Shown here: piece after piece, positions 43,311 through 51,156 of the stretch
How positions within the stretch are numbered: the first letter of the stretch is position 1
How the letters are laid out: the number at the start of each line of letters is the position of its first letter
NCBI RefSeq assembly: GCF_021287135.1
Contig: NZ_JAJTBB010000004.1
Location: forward strand, 1-62,630
Length of the DNA: 62,630 nucleotides
Source: Acidovorax sp.
Lineage (GTDB): Bacteria > Pseudomonadota > Gammaproteobacteria > Burkholderiales > Burkholderiaceae_C
Reading direction: 5' to 3'
Program-made: the position numbers and the translations under genes
Notes under the pieces: model-generated
The model's input: only the letters and a program-made list of their open reading frames with translations
Databases searched by the model: none
What the model was told of the DNA's origin: nothing

Positions 43311-44135
43311 ATGGCCGTGACCCCCTTGCGCTTGCTTCTGGAGGGCCTGGAGGCCGCGCCCGCGTGCTTGGTCACCGTGGAGTCTACCCAAGGGTCCGCG
43401 CCACGGGAACCCGGGGCGTGGATGGCCGTGTTTGCGGACCGGACCGTGGGCACCATCGGCGGGGGGCACCTGGAGCTGCAGGCCATTGACGAGGCGCGGC
43501 AGCGGCTGCGCGGGGCGGGCGGGCCGCCCCAGCGGCGCTATGCGCTGGGCCCCAGCCTGGGGCAGTGCTGCGGCGGCGTGGTGTTCCTGGGTTTTCAGGT
43601 GGTGGGCGGCGCCGATCTGGCCGTGGGCAGCGCTCTGCGCGTGCGGCTGATGCCGCCCCGGCACCCGGTGGCGCTTTTCGGCGGCGGGCATGTGGGGCAT
43701 GCGCTGGTGCGGGTGCTGGCGCCGCTGCCATTCGCGCTGACCTGGGTGGACAGCCGCGACGGCATTTTCCCCCGCAGCGTGCCCGAGGGCGTGCAGTGCG
43801 AGCATTCGGACCCCGTGCAGGCGGCCGTGCCCGACCTGGCGCCGGGCACGCGCGTGCTGGTCATGAGCTTCAGCCACGCGGAAGACCTGGACATTGTGGC
43901 CGCCTGCCTGCGGCGCCAGCGCGAGCGGGGAGACCTGCCATTCATCGGGCTCATTGGCAGCAAGACCAAGTGGGCCACGTTCTCGCACCGCTTGCGGGAG
44001 CGGGGTTTCGCCCCGGACGAGCTGGCGCGGATCACCTGCCCCATCGGGGTGCCCGGCATCCCGGGCAAGGAGCCCGAGGTGATCGCCGTGGCCGTGGCGG
44101 CGCAGCTGCTGCAGTCGCTGGGCACGGGCGCCTGA
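43311..44135 (+). CDS. xdhC: xanthine dehydrogenase accessory protein XdhC
   Basis: A 274-residue XdhC, which binds and sulfurates the molybdenum cofactor for xanthine dehydrogenase. The N-terminal XdhC/CoxI domain has EPGAWMAVF, GTIGGGHLE and the Cys pair LGQCCGG; the C-terminal Rossmann-like domain has ALFGGGHVGHALVRVLAPLPF and FIGLIGSKTKW. It lies 250 bp upstream of puuD, away from xdhAB at 53-57 kb. Confidence 0.92.
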   Translation: MAVTPLRLLLEGLEAAPACLVTVESTQGSAPREPGAWMAVFADRTVGTIGGGHLELQAIDEARQRLRGAGGPPQRRYALGPSLGQCCGGVVFLGFQVVGGADLAVGSALRVRLMPPRHPVALFGGGHVGHALVRVLAPLPFALTWVDSRDGIFPRSVPEGVQCEHSDPVQAAVPDLAPGTRVLVMSFSHAEDLDIVAACLRRQRERGDLPFIGLIGSKTKWATFSHRLRERGFAPDELARITCPIGVPGIPGKEPEVIAVAVAAQLLQSLGTGA

Positions 44136-44240
44136 GGTGTCGCTCCGGCGGCGGACCACTGCCCCGCAGTGCCGCACCGGGGCTCTCAGGGTAATCCCGG
44201 GGCTTTCCCGCAGCGTGCGTCTGGAGTTGGGAACAATTCC

Positions 44241-44253
44241 TGCATACACTTTT
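44241..44253 (+). promoter_or_regulatory. half-like GntR site upstream of puuD
   Basis: TGCATACACTTTT matches TGTATACACTTTT of the hiuH operator except at one position, but the second, 13-bp-spaced half site is not evident. It is about 135 bases upstream of puuD and may make puuD part of the GntR 2 regulon. Confidence 0.5.
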
Positions 44254-44387
44254 CGCTGTCATCGGTCGCAGCGGTGCCCCGGCAGCAGCAGCAATGCCCT
44301 GCCAAGGTGCGCGACCCTTTTCTTCTGCTCAGAGCGCCCGCAGTGGTGAGCAGGTATGCGGCGTCCGCACGCCGCCAAGGTTGAGAT

Positions 44388-45596
44388 ATGGAAAGTTACG
44401 TTCTCGACTGGGCCAACCTGCTGCTGCGCTGGCTCCACGTCATCACCGCCATCGCCTGGATCGGCTCGTCGTTCTACTTCGTGTTCCTGGACAGCAGCCT
44501 CACGCCGCCGGAGGACGAGGACCTGAAAAAGCAGGGCGTCTCGGGCGAGCTCTGGGCTGTGCACGGCGGGGGGTTCTACCACCCGGTCAAGTTCGCCGTC
44601 TCGCCGCCCAAGCTGCCGGGCCACCTGCACTGGTTCTTCTGGGAAAGCTACAGCACCTGGCTCAGCGGGTTTGCGCTGTTCACGGTGTCGTACCTGTACA
44701 GCGCCGGGACCTACCTCATCGACAAGTCGCGCATGGACTGGGCCCCGGCCACCGCCATCGCCGTGGCGCTCGGGTTCTTCGTGGTGTTCTGGCTGCTGTA
44801 CGACGGCATCTGCCGGGTGTTTGGCCAGCGCAAGAACGGCGATGCCATCGTGGGCGCACTGGTCTTGGTACTGGTCTGCGTGGCCTCGTGGCTGGCCTGC
44901 CACTGGTTTGCCGGCCGCGCCGCCTTCCTGCTGATGGGGGCCATGATCGCGACCTCGATGAGTGCCAACGTCTTCTTCTGGATCATCCCGGGCCAGCGCA
45001 CCGTGGTGCAGCAGATCAAGGACGGCCTGCCGGTCGATCCCATCCACGGCAAGCGCGGCAAACAGCGCAGCGTGCACAACACCTATTTCACGCTGCCGGT
45101 GCTGTTTGCGATGCTGTCCAACCACTACAGCTTCACTTATACCCACCCGCAGAACTGGTTGGTGCTGATCGCCATGATGTTTGCCGGTGCGGCCATCCGG
45201 CAGTTTTTCGTGATGCGCCACGGCTACAAGCTGGGCCGCAATGCCCATCCCTGGCCCTATGCCGCCGCCGGCGTGGTGGTGCTGCTGGCCCTGATCGCCT
45301 GGATGCGTCCGGCACCGGTGGCCCCCGCCGCCGCTGCGGCGGCGCCGGCCGCCGCCAACTTTGCCCAGGTGCAGAAGGTGCTGGCGGCGCGTTGCTACAT
45401 GTGCCACGGCGAGGCCGTGCAGATGAAGAACGTGCGCCTGGACTCGCCCGAGCAGGTCAAGGCCCATGCCCAGGCGGTCTACCAGCAGGTGGTGGTCACC
45501 AGGATCATGCCGATGAACAACGCCACCGGCATCACCGACGAGGAGCGCGCCCTGGTCGGCGCCTGGTTCCAGGCCGGTGCGCCCACCGCCCCCTGA
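44388..45596 (+). CDS. puuD: membrane urate oxidase with fused cytochrome c (PuuD)
   Basis: A 402-residue inner-membrane protein that oxidises urate to 5-hydroxyisourate. The N-terminal urate oxidase domain spans about eight helices with conserved His residues (WLHVITAIAWIGSSFY, KFAVSPPKLPGHLHWFFWESY); after an Ala/Pro linker the C-terminal cytochrome c has the haem motif CYMCH at 336-340 and the axial Met in RIMPMNN. The cytochrome would pass electrons to the respiratory chain, so no peroxide is made. No soluble uricase is present in the window. Followed after 19 bp by a deaminase gene. Confidence 0.9.
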   Translation: MESYVLDWANLLLRWLHVITAIAWIGSSFYFVFLDSSLTPPEDEDLKKQGVSGELWAVHGGGFYHPVKFAVSPPKLPGHLHWFFWESYSTWLSGFALFTVSYLYSAGTYLIDKSRMDWAPATAIAVALGFFVVFWLLYDGICRVFGQRKNGDAIVGALVLVLVCVASWLACHWFAGRAAFLLMGAMIATSMSANVFFWIIPGQRTVVQQIKDGLPVDPIHGKRGKQRSVHNTYFTLPVLFAMLSNHYSFTYTHPQNWLVLIAMMFAGAAIRQFFVMRHGYKLGRNAHPWPYAAAGVVVLLALIAWMRPAPVAPAAAAAAPAAANFAQVQKVLAARCYMCHGEAVQMKNVRLDSPEQVKAHAQAVYQQVVVTRIMPMNNATGITDEERALVGAWFQAGAPTAP

Positions 45597-45615
45597 TCCA
45601 CCGGGAGAGCCGCCC

Positions 45616-47016
45616 ATGAGCCGGACCCTGCTGCTGCGCAACGCTCGTTGCGTGGCCACCTTTGACGAGCAGCGCCGCGAGCTGAGCGACGCCTCGGTGT
45701 TCATCCGCGATCACCGCATCGAGGCCATCGGCCCGGCCGCCGAGCTGCCCGATCAGGCCGACGAGGTGCTCGATCTGAGCGGCTGCCTGGTCACCCCCGG
45801 CCTGGTCAACACGCACCACCACATGTACCAGTCGCTCACGCGCGCGATTCCGGCGGTGCAAGATGCCGAGCTGTTCTCCTGGTTGCAGGGCCTGTACCCG
45901 ATCTGGGCCGGTCTGACGCCCGAGATGGTGCGGGTCTCCACCCAGGTGGCCATGGCCGAACTGCTGCTCAGTGGTTGCACCACCAGCAGCGATCACCTCT
46001 ACATCTACCCCAACGGCGTGCGCCTGGACGACAGCATCGAGGCGGCCCAGGCCATCGGCATGCGCTTTGTCGCCACCCGCGGCAGCATGAGCGTGGGCCG
46101 CTCGCAGGGCGGCCTGCCGCCCGATGAGGTGGTCGAGCGCGAAGACGCCATCCTGCGTGACACCCAGCGCCTGATCGAGCGCTGGCACGATGCCCGCCAT
46201 GGCGCGATGGTGCAGGTGGCGGTGGCCCCGTGTTCGCCCTTCAGCGTCAGCCGCGATCTGATGCGCGAGTCGGCTCTGCTGGCCCGGGCGCATGGCGTGC
46301 GTCTGCACACCCACCTGGCCGAGAACGACCATGACATCGCCTACAGCCGCGACAAGTTCGGCTGCACGCCGGCCGAGTACGCGGAGCAACTGGGTTGGGT
46401 TGGGCACGACGTCTGGCATGCCCACTGCGTCAAGCTCGACGCGGCCGGCATGGCCCTGTTTGCCCGCACCCGCACCGGGGTGGCGCATTGTCCATGCAGC
46501 AACATGCGCCTGGCTTCGGGTATTGCACCCATCCGGCGCATGCTGGACGCCGGTGTGCCCGTGGGCCTGGGCGTGGATGGCAGTGCCAGCAACGATGGCG
46601 CGCACATGCTGGGCGAGGCGCGCCAGGCCATGCTGCTGGCCCGGGTCGGCCGTGCCCTGGAGCCCTTCGGTTGCGATGCCGGGCCGGCCGAGATGAAGGC
46701 CCGCGACGCCTTGGCCCTGGCCACCCGGGGTGGGGCCGAGGTGCTGGGCCGCTCCGACATCGGCTCGCTGGCGGTGGGGCAGTGTGCCGACCTGGCCGTG
46801 TTCGACCTCTCCAGCCTTGACCTGGCCGGCGGCGCCGTGCACGACCCGGTGGGGGCTTTGCTGCTGTGTGCGCCGGCCAAGGCCCGCCACACCGTGGTCA
46901 ACGGCCGGGTGGTGGTGCGCGACGGCCAGCTCACCACGCTGGACCTGCCGCCGCTGATCGAGCGCCACAACCGCCTGGCCCTGCAATTGGCTGTTGCTGC
47001 GCTGGGCCATCGCTGA
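45616..47016 (+). CDS. 8-oxoguanine / guanine deaminase-like amidohydrolase
   Basis: A 466-residue amidohydrolase-superfamily deaminase. Metal and catalytic residues: NTHHHMYQSL, LHTHLAEND, WHAHCVKL and VDGSASNDG. The NTHHHMYQSLTRA opening and LFSWLQGLYPIW stretch fit 8-oxoguanine deaminases, which give urate directly from 8-oxoguanine; ATZ/TRZ and guanine deaminases are close relatives. Start MSRTLLLRN has a ribosome site (GGGAGAG). Cotranscribed with puuD, which would consume urate, so the 8-oxoguanine reading is coherent. Confidence 0.83.
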   Translation: MSRTLLLRNARCVATFDEQRRELSDASVFIRDHRIEAIGPAAELPDQADEVLDLSGCLVTPGLVNTHHHMYQSLTRAIPAVQDAELFSWLQGLYPIWAGLTPEMVRVSTQVAMAELLLSGCTTSSDHLYIYPNGVRLDDSIEAAQAIGMRFVATRGSMSVGRSQGGLPPDEVVEREDAILRDTQRLIERWHDARHGAMVQVAVAPCSPFSVSRDLMRESALLARAHGVRLHTHLAENDHDIAYSRDKFGCTPAEYAEQLGWVGHDVWHAHCVKLDAAGMALFARTRTGVAHCPCSNMRLASGIAPIRRMLDAGVPVGLGVDGSASNDGAHMLGEARQAMLLARVGRALEPFGCDAGPAEMKARDALALATRGGAEVLGRSDIGSLAVGQCADLAVFDLSSLDLAGGAVHDPVGALLLCAPAKARHTVVNGRVVVRDGQLTTLDLPPLIERHNRLALQLAVAALGHR

Positions 47017-47058
47017 GCCATCGCAGAGCGGACCGGGTGCCGCGCCCTGGTCGTCTGT

Positions 47059-48921
47059 TCAGGCGACCCGCTGCAGAGGGAGGGGCGTGTGCACCGGCCC
47101 GGACAACTGGGGGCCGTGCACATGCAGTCCGCTGGGGCTTTGCTTGGCGTCGTGCTTGGCCAGGGCGGCCTCGTTGGCCACCTGCTCGGCGGAGTCGTAC
47201 TGGCCGCGCAGCACCCGCACTGCACCGATCGACAAGGTGGTGCAGGGAAAGAAGCGTTTCACGCCCTGCCGGTCCTCGGCTTCGATGCCACGGGCATGGC
47301 GTGCGGCCTCGTCAAACAAGGCCAGGGCCTCGCGCGCAAACTCCTGGATGATGGCCTCGCAGCGTTGCTGCCAGTTGTGGCTCTGGAACAGGATCATGAA
47401 GTCGTCGCCCCCCACATGGCCGACAAAATCCCGCCGGGCATCGCAGTGGCTCACGCACAGCCGGGCCACCAGCCGGATCATCTGGTCGCCGCGCCAGTAG
47501 CCATAGTGGTCGTTGAAGGGCTTGAAGTTGTTCAGGTCCGCATAGCAGGCCACGAACTCGGTGCCATGGTCCAGCAGGCGCTGCATGTGCAGGCTGATGG
47601 GAATGTTGCCGGGCAGGAAGGTCAGCGGGTTGGCGTGGCGGGCGGCCTCGATGCGGGTTTCCGTCACCGCCCGCACCAGCTGGTCGCCCGTGCCCAGGCC
47701 CAGGTAGCGGCCGTTGTCCGTGACGACGTAGCCGTCGTTCAGGTAGCGCTGGTCCTGCGAGGTGAGGATGCCCACGAGCTGGTCCACGTCGCAGTCCAGG
47801 TCCACCACGCGCGGAGCCGTGTTCGCGAAGGCGATGCAGGGCTTGCGCCCGTGCACCTCGCGGAAGTACAGCGTCGCGTAGTGGTTCATGAATTGCTGGC
47901 GGTTGATGAGCGCCACCGGGCGCGTGCCCTCCACCACCGCCAGCGCGTGCAGGTCGGTCCGCTCGTGGAACATCGCCGCGACGGTGTCGTTGCTGGTGCC
48001 GGGCGCCGCCGTAGGGGCCTGCACCACCAGCAGGCTGCGCAGGATGCCGGGGCGCGCGGTCTGGCCCAGGTGGGGCAGCACGGCCACGCGGCGGTCCTGC
48101 AGCACGTCGCGCGCCGCGTTTTCAACGGCCTCGCACGCCTGGGCGGCAGGCCGGCCCAGCAGCCAGCCCTGGCCGTAGGGGATGCCCAGGTCGCGCAGCA
48201 CCCGCAGGTCGTCCCGGGTCTCGATGCCTTCGGCAATCAGCGTGGTGCCGAACACATCGGCAATGCCCCGGATGGCCTGCAGCATCTGCAGGTTCTCGGG
48301 GTGCTCGCTGATGTCGCGGATGAAGTACTTGTCGATCTTGACGAAATCGGGCTTGATCTCCGACCACAGCCGCAGGCTGGAGCGGCCGTCGCCAAAGTCG
48401 TCGAGCGCCAGGCGCGCGCCACAGGCATGCACGGCCTTGATGGCCTCGCGCAGCTGCGGCATGTCGGTGACCCGCTCGTGCTCGGTGATCTCCAGCACCA
48501 GCATGCGCGCGCTGAGGCCGAAGCCGCGCACCATCTCGCCCAGCCGCTGGGCGCCCGCCAGCGCCACGCCATGCACCAGCGCGTCGGCGCTGACGTTCAC
48601 GAACAGCCGTCCGGGCGCGTCCTGGCGGCCCCATTGTTCCAGCGCGGTGAGCACGCAGGCCAGCTCGAAGTCCTGCAGGATGTGCTCTTCCTGCGCCTGC
48701 TGCAGCAGCGCGTCGGGCGCGTGCAGCGCGCTGCCCTTCGGCCCGCGGATGAGGGCTTCGTGGGCATAGACGCCGCCTTCGCGCAGATCCGCCAGCGGCT
48801 GAAAGACGCAATGCAGCCCGCCGGCGCGCACCAGGCGCGCCACCGGGCCCGAGCCCTCCCGCGCGGCAGGCGACAGCAGGGCTGCCATCGCCTCCAGGCG
48901 GCTGCGTCGGGTGGTGTGCAT
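47059..48921 (-). CDS. EAL - CBS-like - GGDEF (GGDDF) c-di-GMP protein
   Basis: A 620-residue cytoplasmic protein. The EAL domain is first: EALIRG, NVSADAL, EITEHE, DDFGDG, KIDKYF and EGIET, so all catalytic residues appear intact and c-di-GMP cleavage is likely. The middle (about 260-420) has two CBS-like strands (ALAVVEGTRPVALINRQQF; GYVVTDNGRYLGLGTG). The C-terminal GGDEF domain reads VGGDDF, a conservative variant; it may be an effector or a weak cyclase. No membrane segment. Start MHTTRRSR is the first ATG before the EAL domain. Confidence 0.86.
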   Translation of the reverse strand: MHTTRRSRLEAMAALLSPAAREGSGPVARLVRAGGLHCVFQPLADLREGGVYAHEALIRGPKGSALHAPDALLQQAQEEHILQDFELACVLTALEQWGRQDAPGRLFVNVSADALVHGVALAGAQRLGEMVRGFGLSARMLVLEITEHERVTDMPQLREAIKAVHACGARLALDDFGDGRSSLRLWSEIKPDFVKIDKYFIRDISEHPENLQMLQAIRGIADVFGTTLIAEGIETRDDLRVLRDLGIPYGQGWLLGRPAAQACEAVENAARDVLQDRRVAVLPHLGQTARPGILRSLLVVQAPTAAPGTSNDTVAAMFHERTDLHALAVVEGTRPVALINRQQFMNHYATLYFREVHGRKPCIAFANTAPRVVDLDCDVDQLVGILTSQDQRYLNDGYVVTDNGRYLGLGTGDQLVRAVTETRIEAARHANPLTFLPGNIPISLHMQRLLDHGTEFVACYADLNNFKPFNDHYGYWRGDQMIRLVARLCVSHCDARRDFVGHVGGDDFMILFQSHNWQQRCEAIIQEFAREALALFDEAARHARGIEAEDRQGVKRFFPCTTLSIGAVRVLRGQYDSAEQVANEAALAKHDAKQSPSGLHVHGPQLSGPVHTPLPLQRVA

Positions 48922-49006
48922 GGCGTCTCTTCGGTCCCCTGGTGAGACGCCGACCATACCCGGCCGCTGTGACAGCCCGGTTACACCGGGCGAGCGGGCC
49001 GCCGCG

Positions 49007-50047
49007 TCAGAAGCGGTGGCGCACCCCGACACCCACGCTGGTGCCGGTGGTCTGGTGCGTGATGCGGTCGTTCATGGCCATCACGTACAGATCGGTCCGC
49101 TTGGACAGGAAGTAGTCGTAGCCCACCGTGAAGGTCTTGCGTGAGACATCCGTGGCGCTCATCTTGGTCTGCGCCCACGACGCCAGGACCTTGCCGGTAG
49201 CGCCTGCCGGCACGGAAACGCCGAGCTGGGTGGTCTTGGCCTTGTCGGGGCTGTTGTCCGCCTTGGCCTGGCCATAGCTGGCAAAGGCCTTCACCACGGT
49301 GAAGTCGTAGGCGCCGCCCACCATCCAGTCGGTCTTGGTGGTACCCAGGTAGGTGCTTGGCACGGCGGGGTTGCTCATCTGGTCACGCTCGTAGAAGGCC
49401 GTGAGGGTGACCGGGCCGCTGAAGTACAGGGCGTTCACGCCCACGTTCTTCTTGCTGCTGTCCCCCGCGATTCCTCCGAACTGGTACTGCAGGTTGGCCG
49501 TGAGGCCGCCCATGTTGGGCGTGCTGTAGGTGATCTGGTTGGACCAGCCGGTGTCCGACGGCGTGGTGGAACCCCAGCTGGAGGCGTTGAACAGCGGCAC
49601 GTTCATGTGCAGGATCAGCGGGGCAAAGGTGAACGAATCGCCCAGCGGATTGGCCAGGATGGATGGCAGGAAGTTGGGCGCCATGCCCCGTCCGAGCGTC
49701 ACGCTGCCGAAGCTGCCTGCCAGGCCGACATTGGCATCGCGCGAGAAAAAGGTGTCGTTGGGAAACCGGCCCTGGACGCCGCTGTCCACCTTGATGAAGG
49801 ACGTGAGCGCGAAATTGGCCCGCAGCCCGCCCCCCAGGTCTTCCGTACCCTTGAATCCGAACCAGGACGTCGTCATGCCCCCGCTGCCGACCACCGCGCT
49901 GCGGCCGGCGTCGCCCGCGTTCTTCAGGGAGCCGACGTACACGTCCGTCAGCCCCATCAGCTGCACGGAGCTCTGGGCATGTGCCGCGGTGGCGCACAGC
50001 AGTGCGCCACCCAGCGAAAGGGAAAGGGCCATCAGGTTTTTCTTCAT
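49007..50047 (-). CDS. Gram-negative general porin
   Basis: A 346-residue outer-membrane porin: Sec signal peptide MKKNLMALSLSLGGALLCAT AAHA, then QSSVQLMGLTDVYVGSL, the β-barrel opening common in betaproteobacterial OmpC-like porins, and a C-terminal RHRF ending in Phe, the assembly signal. It forms a passive pore for small solutes. It is divergent from the Crp/Fnr gene with an FNR-type box in the spacer, so oxygen or redox control is possible. It is upstream of the EAL gene on the same strand. Confidence 0.88.
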   Translation of the reverse strand: MKKNLMALSLSLGGALLCATAAHAQSSVQLMGLTDVYVGSLKNAGDAGRSAVVGSGGMTTSWFGFKGTEDLGGGLRANFALTSFIKVDSGVQGRFPNDTFFSRDANVGLAGSFGSVTLGRGMAPNFLPSILANPLGDSFTFAPLILHMNVPLFNASSWGSTTPSDTGWSNQITYSTPNMGGLTANLQYQFGGIAGDSSKKNVGVNALYFSGPVTLTAFYERDQMSNPAVPSTYLGTTKTDWMVGGAYDFTVVKAFASYGQAKADNSPDKAKTTQLGVSVPAGATGKVLASWAQTKMSATDVSRKTFTVGYDYFLSKRTDLYVMAMNDRITHQTTGTSVGVGVRHRF

Positions 50048-50254
50048 GGGTACTCCAGGTTTTTTCGAGAAAAAGGGAATGCGCCGGCGAACCGGCGGCC
50101 CGGTGCCGTGGCACCAGTCCGGTGGCTTCGCAATTTCCATGCCCCGCCAAACAAGTGCTTACAAAACCGGAGGCCGGCGGTGGCGCGGTGCGCAGCGGCG
50201 GCGTCTGTTTTCGCGCAAAGCCAGGCGTGGCGCGGCCTGGCGCATGGGTGAGGT

Positions 50255-50268
50255 TTGATCTTGCTCAA
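50255..50268. promoter_or_regulatory. FNR/Crp-type box
   Basis: TTGATCTTGCTCAA fits TTGAT-n4-ATCAA with one mismatch. It lies 36 bases before the chosen Crp/Fnr start (ATG at 50304) and overlaps an alternative ATG at 50268, which favours the later start. It could serve autoregulation and the divergent porin gene. Confidence 0.6.
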
Positions 50269-50303
50269 TGCCGGGGCCGCCGCCGCGGGGCAAAGTCCCG
50301 TCC

Positions 50304-50927
50304 ATGCTGCCCTCTACCTATTTCTCTCTGCCCGCCGAAACCGAGGTCATCGCCGCCGGTGAAGTGCTGCGCAGGCGCAACGAGGTGCTGACGTCCGTGC
50401 TGCACCTGGAAAGCGGCCGCGTGCTGCGCGGTGTGCTGGACGACGGCTACCTGCGCCACCAGCTGGGGGCGGTGGAAGGGCCGTTCTGGCTGGATGCCGC
50501 GTCCGCCCTGATGGGCTTGCCCCTGCCGGTGGACATGGTGGCCGATACCCGGTTGCAGGTGCGGCGCATCCCCATCGAGGACTTCCGGCGCAGTCTGGCG
50601 GAAATGCCGGCGGGTGCACGGGGGTTGCTGCTGGACATGGCCCAGGGCTACCGCCAGCAGTCCGAACTGGCAGTGAGCCGCCTGGCGCAGGACGCCGAGT
50701 CGCGCTGCGCGCAGTGGCTGCTCAAGCACGCCGAGCCCGACCACAGCGGAACCATGCAGGTGACCCTGCACCAGCGCAAGCGCCTGATCGCGGCCCAGCT
50801 GGGCATCGCGCCGGAAACCTTCTCGCGGGTCTTGCGCCATCTGCGGGAGCTGGGGCTGATCCATGGCACCGGGAACGTGCTGAACCTGCCCCAACCGCGT
50901 GCACTGCAGTCCATGGCAGGCTGCTGA
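50304..50927 (+). CDS. Crp/Fnr-family transcriptional regulator
   Basis: A 207-residue regulator with a cyclic-nucleotide-binding-like N-terminal domain (AETEVIAAGEVLRRRNEVLTSV, LESGRVLRGVL) and a C-terminal winged helix (VTLHQRKRLIAAQLGIAPETFSRVLRHLRELGLI). No Cys cluster for an Fe-S centre is seen at the N-terminus, so it is not classical FNR; Dnr- or Crp-like sensing is possible. The start was chosen because the FNR-type box overlaps the upstream ATG. A strong terminator follows. Confidence 0.82.
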   Translation: MLPSTYFSLPAETEVIAAGEVLRRRNEVLTSVLHLESGRVLRGVLDDGYLRHQLGAVEGPFWLDAASALMGLPLPVDMVADTRLQVRRIPIEDFRRSLAEMPAGARGLLLDMAQGYRQQSELAVSRLAQDAESRCAQWLLKHAEPDHSGTMQVTLHQRKRLIAAQLGIAPETFSRVLRHLRELGLIHGTGNVLNLPQPRALQSMAGC

Positions 50928-50970
50928 CGCGCCCCTTCCTCTCTTCGTCCCTTCCTTCGCGGCGGCGCCA

Positions 50971-51017
50971 CTGAGCCCGTCCGCACCGGGCCGCCTGCGG
51001 GGCGGCTCAGGGTTTTT
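50971..51017 (+). terminator. intrinsic terminator after Crp/Fnr gene
   Basis: CTGAGCC...GGCTCAG outer stem enclosing a GCCGCC/GGCGGC inner stem, followed by GGTTTTT. It has the full form of a Rho-independent terminator and lies 44 bases past the stop codon. Confidence 0.8.
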
Positions 51018-51156
51018 CCTTGTGGTTTACTGAGGGTTCCACCCAGGCGCCGGGGGTGGGGCGCTGCGTATATTCATCGAGACTGTCTGGTGAGCCTGTT
51101 CCGATGTACCACGCCACGCCCTGCTGTTGCCGTGGCGCTCCTCCAGCGGAGTGCCC

